A DNA stretch of 64,000 nucleotides from an uncultured Bacteroidales bacterium (GTDB lineage Bacteria > Bacteroidota > Bacteroidia > Bacteroidales > Paludibacteraceae): contig CAMNCW010000061.1 of assembly GCA_946534715.1 (NCBI GenBank), positions 1-64,000 on the forward strand. Reading direction: 5' to 3'. Positions within the stretch are counted from its first letter, which is position 1, and each line of letters begins with the position of its first letter. Below, in pieces: positions 26,701 to 33,671 of the stretch. The position numbers were made by a program, and so were the translations under genes. The notes beneath the pieces were generated by a model that saw only the letters and a list, made by a program, of their open reading frames with translations, made no database searches and was not told where the DNA came from.

Positions 26701-28530
26701 GCCCGAGAGGGTCTGGCTACGACCCTGTTGGCTACCGGTGTCTATATGGGCGAGAGCAACGTGGCCGCCAAGAGTGACGGCTATGCGCTCACTACGCTCC
26801 TCAACAGCCGTCTCAATGCCGCCGTGACCAACTCCAAAGGTGTCAAGTGGATGGATGTGAACATGACTACCAACAAAAACGAGCATTCCGATGCTTCCAA
26901 AGATTATAACCTCTCCCTGAGCAAGTCTTTCTTCGATGACCGCTTACGGGTGACCGTGGGTGCCAAGCTGGCCAACAACCCCGATATGAACACATCCGGC
27001 AATCTGTTCTATAATGTATCGGCAGATTATAAGTTGACCAAGAAGGGCAACCTCTACTTGCGGCTTTTCTCACAGAGCGATTATTCGAATATCTTTGAAG
27101 GAAGCCTTATTAAGTCCGGGCTGGGTCTTCGTTCAATACATGAATGGACCACGAAGCCGCAGATCATCCACCGCGCGGACTCGTTGCCGGACGATACGAT
27201 CTCGCGTACATACGGTCTCACGGCGGATGCAAACATCGTTTATCGCTCCAATAACAGTATCGGACCGGAGGCGGCTTTGACATCCTCGGTGCGTAACTTG
27301 TTGGGCAAAGGCGAGACACTTACGGTAAAGGGGGAAGGTGCCTATTACTGGGCGTTGCGCGGACGTAAACCCGGCGATCCCAAGAAAACGGACAGCTATA
27401 AATTAGGTGTCCGCTCGTCCTTGCTCTTCCCTTATCTCCATTGGGCAGGAACGGAAAACCCCTCCGGTGATACGCGGTACATGTTGGGCTACCAATATGA
27501 GAATATAGCCGGCGGATACGGCGCGCACAGGGTCTTTGGATCGCTGACGTATTTCATCCGAACTTCCAAATACGTGACGCACGCATTCACGCCCTTCTCG
27601 CTTTCGGTGGCGTTCATCAACGCCGATACCACCTCTTTTGCGGATTCGAAAAAGAACGTGGCACAGCTCCTGCGAATCTTGGCGAGCGATGAGTTAGTAC
27701 CGGCTATCAGTTATGATTTTATCTATGATAACTATCGCTCCAAACGCCCTGTGAACACCATGTTCGAAATCGGCGTTAAGGAATCAGGTAACATCATCAA
27801 CGGACTTTATTGCGCCTTCGGACATAAGTGGGACGAGAAAGACAAACCCTTAGGAAGCCGTTCTTTCTCCCAATTCGTCAAGGTGCATGCCGAGTTGCAT
27901 AACAAGTTCAATTTTACCGAAGATATCTGTATCGCCACGCGTCTCTTTGCGGGCGCAAATATACCAATCGGTAACTCCGTCACGGCGCCTCTTTCCGAGG
28001 CATATTATGCCGGAGGACCCAACAGCCTCCGTTCGGCGCCGCCCTATTCCTACGGACCGGGTAATTACTACAGCGATAAATACAGCCAGAGTTTCTTTCA
28101 TTCAGGCGATATCAAGTTGGAGGCGAACTTCGAGTTCCGTTTCCCGATCTTCTGGAAGATCTATGGCGCTACATTCCTCGATGCCGGCAACACATGGAAC
28201 TGGTATAATACGGCGCAGATGCTAAAGGATGCCGGACAAGCGGATCTGTTAGAGGCAATGGGAGTGCCTGCGGATTTTAACGACTGTCTTTTCAATAATC
28301 CCGACCTGCCGAAACAGATTGCTTTGGGTACCGGAGCCGGTCTCCGTCTGGATTTTGAAGGACTCGTCATCCGCTTGGATCTGGGTGTTGCGATTCACTC
28401 GCCTTACCAGACTTATCGATATGACAAAGACGGTAAACCCGATAAGACACAGCCGATCAACACCTATTTCAATATCCCGTCCGTATGGGATGCGATGCGG
28501 CTGAATTTCGGTATCGGATATCCGTTCTAA
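23743..28530 (+). CDS. TamB translocation/assembly protein fused to an Omp85 (TamA/BamA) barrel
   Basis: A single chain of about 1,595 residues. Residues 8-35 form a membrane anchor (IPLVLLETVTGFVLLLVTAV). AsmA/TamB-type beta-helical repeats follow to about 860. The TamB C-terminal (DUF490) domain spans about 865-1150 (RINVDNGFIRYSPKLYPI, then GVRIKGELD...LATGVYMGE). From about 1156 to the end lies an Omp85-type barrel: strands with NIVYRSNNSIGPEAALTS, the loop-6 motif YAGGPNSLRSAPPYSYGPG (about 1422; compare the family's GGxxSxRG), FEFRFPIFWKIYGATFLDAGN and a terminal FGIGYPF. No POTRA domain is seen between the two. Tam proteins place outer-membrane and surface proteins; here anchor, bridge and barrel appear covalently joined. 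The start is probably TTG 23743, because the promoter overlaps the longer frame; ATG 23692 is the alternative. Confidence 0.88.
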   Translation: MKKSNLLWKIPLVLLETVTGFVLLLVTAVIVVVATPSCREAVLEKGVAVANEKTDFDIDLGHLYLSPFHHSPMVLYRAYKGKTDLPLGVEVDSLFVGHRGQDTLIYVRALHLKAIVQTSGQPDTMPFNPLTLPIEVEKLHLRQVTFHSDSLIAAVGLDIIVDSLDVTSPELIIAKGQYPLHGLRLEGADVGVDLRKQAKKKEQKQDSPKKAPMAFDIPDGELRRIHFQLTPLGMHIKAKSLSTNTLVNVGGNVYDARRLNVGGFALDLPKLYLPFDTIDGNAYVDIANSLITSTGLHAHSEELGADAKLKSTLFNLKTMRVETEGEADFKGSKATLRAFYDIDDQLYGANVEMERVDLSPFLKRTMNLVLAGSLQAEGKGINPSSPAMRSKVHLYLKDAIYEQINVSGLDLDAALANKTVEGTMHLPVTMRNENLKLKANTEHRFRVSDFMKPEQMAVDYHATMRQVQAQLAKETLNADVLTLDFATDTATSLDMETAGLSLNLESPMHVLKLVDKAQALKHIPTSFTDLNNLDTLRRLIPDLVARIALTKGSPIQGIIERKGLDIDRVALALNSDEEQTTLELDAAMPETDSTKWRLPAVKAAMKMMMREGVATATLTADTKLTDGAASMHDLRTDANLWLDLERKGEDLHGKGCFTLDDLSFKNMDFGSRAAEIVIAPSKRYAHAWQTDVRLDDIPLTILDSIVRVPGLALQGAIRAKANIDGLPSIKDISAEVVPLGVTALYTKYGAQLSLGEEPIIMEHNKVDLNGLPIYGADSTFLQLNGGLDLNTMRLDVVLKADSFAPVKLEEGGQMPVYGDLAVDIDGTVSGPLDSILADVDVTILPNTDITYPIDKKNLAQVKPYGTVNVQYGTAGKELNLGGRINVDNGFIRYSPKLYPIMPFRVDSGSHVDFNGPIKKTRLNVAASQKVSSNVQSAGEEMRSVDFITGVRIKGELDTIGLGALSFFLEAPKDETISRELAIIDEDAREGLATTLLATGVYMGESNVAAKSDGYALTTLLNSRLNAAVTNSKGVKWMDVNMTTNKNEHSDASKDYNLSLSKSFFDDRLRVTVGAKLANNPDMNTSGNLFYNVSADYKLTKKGNLYLRLFSQSDYSNIFEGSLIKSGLGLRSIHEWTTKPQIIHRADSLPDDTISRTYGLTADANIVYRSNNSIGPEAALTSSVRNLLGKGETLTVKGEGAYYWALRGRKPGDPKKTDSYKLGVRSSLLFPYLHWAGTENPSGDTRYMLGYQYENIAGGYGAHRVFGSLTYFIRTSKYVTHAFTPFSLSVAFINADTTSFADSKKNVAQLLRILASDELVPAISYDFIYDNYRSKRPVNTMFEIGVKESGNIINGLYCAFGHKWDEKDKPLGSRSFSQFVKVHAELHNKFNFTEDICIATRLFAGANIPIGNSVTAPLSEAYYAGGPNSLRSAPPYSYGPGNYYSDKYSQSFFHSGDIKLEANFEFRFPIFWKIYGATFLDAGNTWNWYNTAQMLKDAGQADLLEAMGVPADFNDCLFNNPDLPKQIALGTGAGLRLDFEGLVIRLDLGVAIHSPYQTYRYDKDGKPDKTQPINTYFNIPSVWDAMRLNFGIGYPF

Positions 28531-28542
28531 CAGAGTTAAACC

Positions 28543-31200
28543 ATGAAACATACAATATCAATAATCCTTTTATCCTTGCCGCTGTTTCTTTGTGCTCAGG
28601 AGCTGCGGCCTAAGACGGACACCCTGCGTGTGGAGACTTCGCGTCTGGGTCACTTGACCAACTCGCTCGATATCTTGAACGGTCAGACAGCCGGTGTTAC
28701 AGTGGGCCCGAACACGAACCCCGAGGCTATGCTCTCGTCTGTCCGTGTCCGCGGTAACCACTCCTTGACGGGCGGTAACGAACCGCTGGTTATCATCGAT
28801 GGTATGTCGTCCGATCTCAGAACCTTGGCCACTATCTTCCCCGGAGATATAGAATCTTTCACGATTCTCAAAGACGCAGCGCAAACGGCTCTGTACGGAG
28901 CGCGCGGCGCGGCAGGTGTTATTGAGGTCAAAACCCGCAGAGGACTCATCGGTAAGTTCCATGTCCACTATGCCGGAGATGTGGGTGTGGCGCACGCGGA
29001 TAAGTTCCTGCCGATGATGACAGCCGATGAGTACCGCGCTACTACGGCTTCCTACGGCATGCACATTGTGGACGGAGGCACAGCAACCGACTGGCAACGG
29101 GCGATTACACGACCGGGCTTTGTGCAGAACCATCACTTGGCGTTAGGAGGCGGTTCGGAGAATGCCAGGTATCGTGCTTCGGTCAGTTATAGCCAAAACA
29201 ACAGCATCATCCGCGAAATGGGAACGCAGAACCTTACCGCCAAGATCGATGTCACCCAGTACGCTTTCTCCAAACGCCTGACTTTCGATTTTGGTATCTT
29301 CGGCGCGCTGGGAAAGAACCAATACCTCAACGATGTGCAGAAGACATTTTATTCGGCGGCGGCATTTAATCCTACCTTGACTTCAGCGCGTAATCCCGAT
29401 GGCTCGTATAGTTCTAACCCCGATGCGAGCCAGATCAGTAACCCTCTTTCCCTCTTGGATATAAAACGCCATAATGAGGCGCTGCACTTCAATACGCACA
29501 TGCGCGTCACCGGAGATATCGGTTACGGCTTGACCGCCTCTGTTTATGGCAGTTACAGTTACGACGCCGATGATGACAGCCATTTCTATCCCACTTATAC
29601 CTCCAATACAGGCAAGGTCTATCGCGGTGCCGGAAAGGCTACTATCTGGCTCTTCAACGCGAACCTCCATTATGCGCACGATTGGACGGATATCCACCAC
29701 TTCGAGGCGGATATATTAGGGGAAATGAACGGCAAGGTAGCCTCCGGTTTCCATACGACGATCAACCGCTTGGCATCGAATGCCTATGGCTATGATAACT
29801 TGTCTGTCGGTGCGCTGCGGCTGTGGGAAGGAACCGGCAGTACGCAAGAGAGGCAGCGGATGCTCTCTCTCATGGGACGCGTCAGTTATACGGCGTTGGA
29901 TCGCTATACGATCACGCTGGCTGCTCGCGGAGACGGCAGTTCCGTCGCGGCAAAAGGGCATCAGTGGGGATTCTTCCCTTCCGCTACGCTCATTTGGAAT
30001 ATAAAGAAAGAGGAATGGATGCAAGAAGCGTATTGGCTCACGGGGCTCAAACTGCGCGCAGGCTGGGGTCTGTCCGGTAACTTGGGCGGCATTGCGGCAT
30101 ACCAGTCCCTGCAGCTGCTCATGCCTACAGGAATCACCGAGACGGACGGTCTGCCCGATGTGATCCTCAGTCTCGGCAGAAACGCTAACCCCGACCTGAC
30201 CTGGGAAAAGACCCAGACCGCCAATGCCGGAATGGAGTGGAGTTTCTGGCATAACAGACTCGTCTTCACTGCGGATTATTACTTTTCGCATATCTATGAT
30301 ATGCTCTATCGCTATACGGTGCCCGTGCCGCCGTTTATCTATGACACGATGCTGGCTAACTTGGGTAAGATGCAGAACCAGGGTGTGGAGGTCGGCATCG
30401 GTGTAGCGGCGGTAAAAACGAAAGATTGGGATGTCAATATCGGTCTGAACCTCTCTTGGCAGCAAAACAAACTCCTTTCGCTCAACGGTTATTATAAAGG
30501 CGAGTACCTCACCGCACCGACTTATACGCCTATCGCGGCGGTTTCCGGAGCCGGTCTCCACGGCGGAAACACCGATGTGGTTTATCAGATACCCGGCTAC
30601 TCCCTCGGCGTCTTTTATCTGCCGCATTGTACAGGGCTCGTTACGGACGAAGACGGAGACCGCTCTTATCAGATAGCCGACCTTGACGGAGATGGTTATA
30701 TTGACCTCTCGGACGGCAGCGGAGACAGACGGGTTTGCGGACAGGCGACACCGAAAGTGCTGCTTGGCAGCAATATCTCTTTCCGTTACCGCTCTTTCGA
30801 TTTCTCCGTACAACTAAACGGCGCGTTCGGGCACAAGATTTATAATGGAACCGCCCTTAGTTATATGAATATGGGCAGTTTGCCTTCGTATAATATCCTT
30901 CGGTCTGCGCCGGACAAGCAGATTAACGACCTCACCGTGTCGGATTATTGGCTTGAAAACGGCGATTATGTCAATATTGACTACCTCACACTTGGTTGGA
31001 CATATACGCCGTCCAAGCCCTCTGCGCTGACTAACCTCCGTGTTTCCGCTTCGGTCAATAACCTCGCTACCATTACCGGGTATTCCGGTCTTACGCCGAT
31101 TATCAACAGTACGGTCATCAACCCGACACTGGGCGTGGATGACAAGCGTTCTTATCCCGTCAGCCGGACGTATAGTGTTTCCCTTCAAATCCAGTTCTGA
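28543..31200 (+). CDS. SusC/RagA-type TonB-dependent transporter, short N-terminus
   Basis: Imports a glycan or peptide fragment across the outer membrane with its SusD partner. The 885-residue protein has a signal peptide (ISIILLSLPLFLCA) and then goes almost directly to the plug: SVRVRGNHSLTGGNEPLVIIDGM, IESFTILKDAAQTALYGARGAAGVIEVKT. The carboxypeptidase-regulatory domain usual at the N-terminus of SusC is missing. The barrel ends in RTYSVSLQIQF. It follows the TamB-barrel gene by 12 bases and overlaps the SusD start by one base. The substrate cannot be inferred; no CAZyme adjoins it. Confidence 0.93.
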   Translation: MKHTISIILLSLPLFLCAQELRPKTDTLRVETSRLGHLTNSLDILNGQTAGVTVGPNTNPEAMLSSVRVRGNHSLTGGNEPLVIIDGMSSDLRTLATIFPGDIESFTILKDAAQTALYGARGAAGVIEVKTRRGLIGKFHVHYAGDVGVAHADKFLPMMTADEYRATTASYGMHIVDGGTATDWQRAITRPGFVQNHHLALGGGSENARYRASVSYSQNNSIIREMGTQNLTAKIDVTQYAFSKRLTFDFGIFGALGKNQYLNDVQKTFYSAAAFNPTLTSARNPDGSYSSNPDASQISNPLSLLDIKRHNEALHFNTHMRVTGDIGYGLTASVYGSYSYDADDDSHFYPTYTSNTGKVYRGAGKATIWLFNANLHYAHDWTDIHHFEADILGEMNGKVASGFHTTINRLASNAYGYDNLSVGALRLWEGTGSTQERQRMLSLMGRVSYTALDRYTITLAARGDGSSVAAKGHQWGFFPSATLIWNIKKEEWMQEAYWLTGLKLRAGWGLSGNLGGIAAYQSLQLLMPTGITETDGLPDVILSLGRNANPDLTWEKTQTANAGMEWSFWHNRLVFTADYYFSHIYDMLYRYTVPVPPFIYDTMLANLGKMQNQGVEVGIGVAAVKTKDWDVNIGLNLSWQQNKLLSLNGYYKGEYLTAPTYTPIAAVSGAGLHGGNTDVVYQIPGYSLGVFYLPHCTGLVTDEDGDRSYQIADLDGDGYIDLSDGSGDRRVCGQATPKVLLGSNISFRYRSFDFSVQLNGAFGHKIYNGTALSYMNMGSLPSYNILRSAPDKQINDLTVSDYWLENGDYVNIDYLTLGWTYTPSKPSALTNLRVSASVNNLATITGYSGLTPIINSTVINPTLGVDDKRSYPVSRTYSVSLQIQF

Positions 31201-32834
31201 TGAAAATCTCAAATCTCAAATATCAAATCTCAAATATCATCATTTCAATGATGATGATTTCCTGCTCTTTCCTCAACGAAGAGCCGCATTCGGGTCAGCC
31301 GGAGAATGTGGTCATTACCTCCGATGTGATTCTCCATCGTCAGGCAGTGCTCTCCTTGTATGATCATATCGGCAGCGGGGATGACGGAGTAGGGTTGCAA
31401 GGTACCTATCGCGGTATCTATGACCTCCAGACTTTTGCCTCAAACGAAGCTATTATCCCTGTCCGCGGAGGCGACTGGTGGGACGGCGGGCTCTGGATGG
31501 ATCTCTACGAACATAACTGGGCGGTGGATAATGAGTGCTGCGAGAACGCGTGGCTTTATCTCTTCCAACTCGTCGGTCTGTGTAACCATTCCTTGCATCT
31601 GTTGGAGCAGTATGCTTCGCTCCTTACTGACGAACAACAGCGCACCTACGATGCCGAAGTGCGTGCCGTCCGGGCGCTGGCGTACGTCTATCTCATTGAC
31701 CTTTTCGGGCGTGTACCGCTCGTCACACATTATGACATGACCGTACATGAGATTCATCAGTCCGAACGAAGCCGGGTGTTCCAATTCATTTGGTCGGAAC
31801 TGCAAGAGGTTACATCCCTATTGCCCGATGAACGATCTAACTCCAGAGGGCTTTATTACGGACGGATCACGCGACCTGTCGCCCATTTTCTGCTCATGAA
31901 AATGGCACTCAACGCCGAGGTCTGGACCGATGATGACTGGACAGACGGCGTCCGCCTGGATGGTAAGACAATCCAACTGCTATGTGCGGAAGATAACAAA
32001 AAACGCAATGCCTGGGAAACGGTTGTTTTCTACGCGGATAATATCCTCCATTCCAATGCCCGCTATGCCCTTTGTGAAAGCCAGACTAAGTGTTTCGAGG
32101 TCTTTAACGAGGATGCTACGGAAAATATCTTCACTATCCCCATGAACCCCAATGTCTATCGGAACCGCTTCAAGAACCTCTTCCGCAGTCTCCATTACCA
32201 GCATGCCGGAGCACTCGGCTACGGCGGTGAGAACGGGTCCTGCGCAACCCTCGAGACACTGCATGCCTTTGGGTATGGCACCTCGCTGCAGGACTGCCGC
32301 TTTAACATCTCTTTCTTTGCCGGAAAAGTGATGGTTAATAACGAACCCCTTGTTCTCTCTACCGGCGATACGCTGGTCTATCACGCGCTTGCCGTGGAAA
32401 AAGACCTTACCGGCTCGCCCTATGTCGCTACCGCCGGAGCGCGGATGCGCAAGTATGTCTTTGACCCGGGCTCTATCTTCGACGGCCAGCTCCAGAACAG
32501 CGATATAGTCCTTTTCCGCCTTGCCGATGTCTATTTGATGCAAGCTGAAGCCTTGGTTCGCAACGGACAGAACGGCCAGGAACCCTTTGACCTCGTCCGT
32601 ATGCGGGAGCCGATAGCGTTAGGCATAGCCGGCAAACCCCGCGAGGCAACGCTGGAAAATATCTACCTGGAACGCTGGATGGAACTTGTCTGGGAGGGTT
32701 GGCACCGCCAGGATCAGATCCGCTTTGACAAGTACTCCGACAGCCCCGAAGAACGTTACCTCACCGTCTTCCCTATCCCCGTCAAAGCCATCCAAACCAA
32801 CCCCAACCTCACTCAAAATAAAGGCTATGAATAA
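31200..32834 (+). CDS. SusD/RagB family surface lipoprotein
   Basis: Surface substrate-binding lid for the SusC transporter. The 544-residue protein shows SusD features: NEEPHSG after the lipid Cys (MMMISC), TPR-like helices with AEVRAVRALAYVYLIDLFGRVPLV, HFLLMKMALNAEVW, the C-terminal RLADVYLMQAEALVRNG and ERWMELVWEGWHRQDQIRFDKY. The first 16 codons are encoded by repeated AATCTCAAAT/ATATCAAAT units, so the signal peptide N-region is repeat-derived. Starting at ATG 31248 would leave too short a signal. Confidence 0.94.
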   Translation: MKISNLKYQISNIIISMMMISCSFLNEEPHSGQPENVVITSDVILHRQAVLSLYDHIGSGDDGVGLQGTYRGIYDLQTFASNEAIIPVRGGDWWDGGLWMDLYEHNWAVDNECCENAWLYLFQLVGLCNHSLHLLEQYASLLTDEQQRTYDAEVRAVRALAYVYLIDLFGRVPLVTHYDMTVHEIHQSERSRVFQFIWSELQEVTSLLPDERSNSRGLYYGRITRPVAHFLLMKMALNAEVWTDDDWTDGVRLDGKTIQLLCAEDNKKRNAWETVVFYADNILHSNARYALCESQTKCFEVFNEDATENIFTIPMNPNVYRNRFKNLFRSLHYQHAGALGYGGENGSCATLETLHAFGYGTSLQDCRFNISFFAGKVMVNNEPLVLSTGDTLVYHALAVEKDLTGSPYVATAGARMRKYVFDPGSIFDGQLQNSDIVLFRLADVYLMQAEALVRNGQNGQEPFDLVRMREPIALGIAGKPREATLENIYLERWMELVWEGWHRQDQIRFDKYSDSPEERYLTVFPIPVKAIQTNPNLTQNKGYE

Positions 32835-32885
32835 GGATCTTTGTTACTCCCCATTACATTTCAATTTTCATTAAAGGGACGAAAC

Positions 32886-33266
32886 TTATTGATTTGATTT
32901 TAGTTGGGCGGAAAGGGAGGCGATGATGAAACCACGGAGGGTGGAGTAGAACTTGTCAGAGGGCACGCCTAGGAAACGGGTGTTCGCGCGGGCTACGTGT
33001 TTGGCCGCGGATTTGCGGTATTGGATGTACCGGTCTTGCCAATAAGCGAGACGGTCGGGATCGGCCATCTCTGCTTTGCAGAGGCGCACGGCTTCGGAGA
33101 ACGTGCTGATGGCACGCTTGCGGCTCTCGGCAAGAGGACCTGTGTAAGGGTTCCGGATAGCGTACGCGTGCATGTTACCGTTGCGGGTGCGCATGACGAT
33201 ACGTTCTTTACGGGAGAGTTTGCCACTAAAATGGTCAAACGGAAGTGCGGGTTGTACTGATGCCAT
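32886..33266 (-). CDS. Hypothetical basic protein (126 aa) with long structured leader
   Basis: No recognised family. The protein is basic and helical-looking, with LSRKERIVMRTRNGNMHAY, AISTFSEAVRLCKAEMADP, WQDRYIQYRK and FYSTLRGFIIASL; no signal peptide or membrane segment. By eye it resembles the truncated protein at 2-214. Its promoter at 33451-33481 gives a leader of about 180 bases containing six 11-bp repeats, a hairpin and an ATCCGCC palindrome. Nucleic-acid binding is plausible from charge only. Confidence 0.6.
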   Translation of the reverse strand: MASVQPALPFDHFSGKLSRKERIVMRTRNGNMHAYAIRNPYTGPLAESRKRAISTFSEAVRLCKAEMADPDRLAYWQDRYIQYRKSAAKHVARANTRFLGVPSDKFYSTLRGFIIASLSAQLKSNQ

Positions 33267-33289
33267 AGTGATTGTTTTTTTTTGTTTTG

Positions 33290-33309
33290 ATCCGCCAAAA
33301 TTGGCGGAT
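33290..33309. repeat. ATCCGCC palindrome, copy 2
   Basis: Perfect arms ATCCGCCAA/TTGGCGGAT with AA centre, 24 bases upstream of the 126-aa gene, within its leader. Confidence 0.85.
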
Positions 33310-33329
33310 ATATTATTTATGGGGTGCTT

Positions 33330-33351
33330 GTGATACCGAAGATGGTATCAC
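33330..33351. promoter_or_regulatory. Leader hairpin GTGATACC/GGTATCAC
   Basis: Perfect 8-bp stem with a 6-base GAAGAT loop in the leader of the 126-aa gene. No T-run follows on the minus strand, so it is not a standard terminator. Confidence 0.6.
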
Positions 33352-33361
33352 GAGGGTCTCT

Positions 33362-33427
33362 GAATGTAACGTTTATCTAACGTGTATCTATCGTGTATCT
33401 ATCGTATATCTATCGTGTATGTATCGT
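33362..33427. repeat. Six tandem 11-bp repeats
   Basis: Six consecutive 11-mers of consensus GTATCTATCGT; the third and fourth are identical. The units decay outwards (GAATGTAACGT first, GTATGTATCGT last). Period close to one helical turn. Lies in the leader of the 126-aa gene. Confidence 0.9.
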
Positions 33428-33450
33428 AACTACAAGCGGATTTACAGTTG

Positions 33451-33481
33451 CAAAATTACTGCTTTTTTTTGATATATGCAA
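33451..33481 (-). promoter_or_regulatory. Promoter of the 126-aa gene
   Basis: Minus strand: TTTG (ending 33479), 20 bases beginning CATATATC, TAATTTTG (33458-33451). Leader about 180 bases. Confidence 0.78.
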
Positions 33482-33582
33482 ATATTTTAGGAAAAAATCA
33501 AAAAAAAAGAACGAAAAAGCGAAAAAGAGGGAAAACGGGAAAGGGAAAAAAGAAGGGAGAAGGGAAAAAAAGGAAAAAGAAG

Positions 33583-33609
33583 AGGGTGTGCCGATGATGG
33601 ACACACCCT
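33583..33609 (-). terminator. Intrinsic terminator of rpsA
   Basis: 8-bp perfect stem AGGGTGTG/CACACCCT with an 11-base loop; on the minus strand a T/C-rich tract follows. Confidence 0.75.
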
Positions 33610-33615
33610 CCGGGG

Positions 33616-33659
33616 ATCCGCCAAGATTGGCGGATGGATTATCCGACAAAATGGCGGAT
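33616..33659. repeat. ATCCGCC palindromes, copies 3 and 4
   Basis: 33616-33635 has perfect arms with a GA centre. 33641-33659 is a degenerate copy (ATCCGACA...TGGCGGAT). Both lie between the rpsA stop and its terminator. Confidence 0.8.
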
Positions 33660-33671
33660 GGATTGCGCGGA

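Larger units (their letters stand above)
33267..33671. other. Gene-free region of 405 bases with repeats, promoter and terminator
   Basis: Between the 126-aa gene and rpsA (both minus strand). It holds a palindrome (33290), hairpin (33330), six 11-bp repeats (33362), promoter (33451), a purine-rich G/A tract (about 33485-33585), the rpsA terminator (33583) and two more ATCCGCC palindromes (33616, 33641). No open frame within it looks genuine. Confidence 0.8.

Noticed and set aside
29716..30813. Open frame of 365 codons antisense to the SusC gene
   Set aside because: The sense strand encodes a clear TonB-dependent transporter with motifs and good overlaps; the antisense product has no recognisable features.
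33362..33427. Six short tandem repeats considered as a CRISPR-like array
   Set aside because: Units are 11 bp with no spacers and no cas genes nearby.
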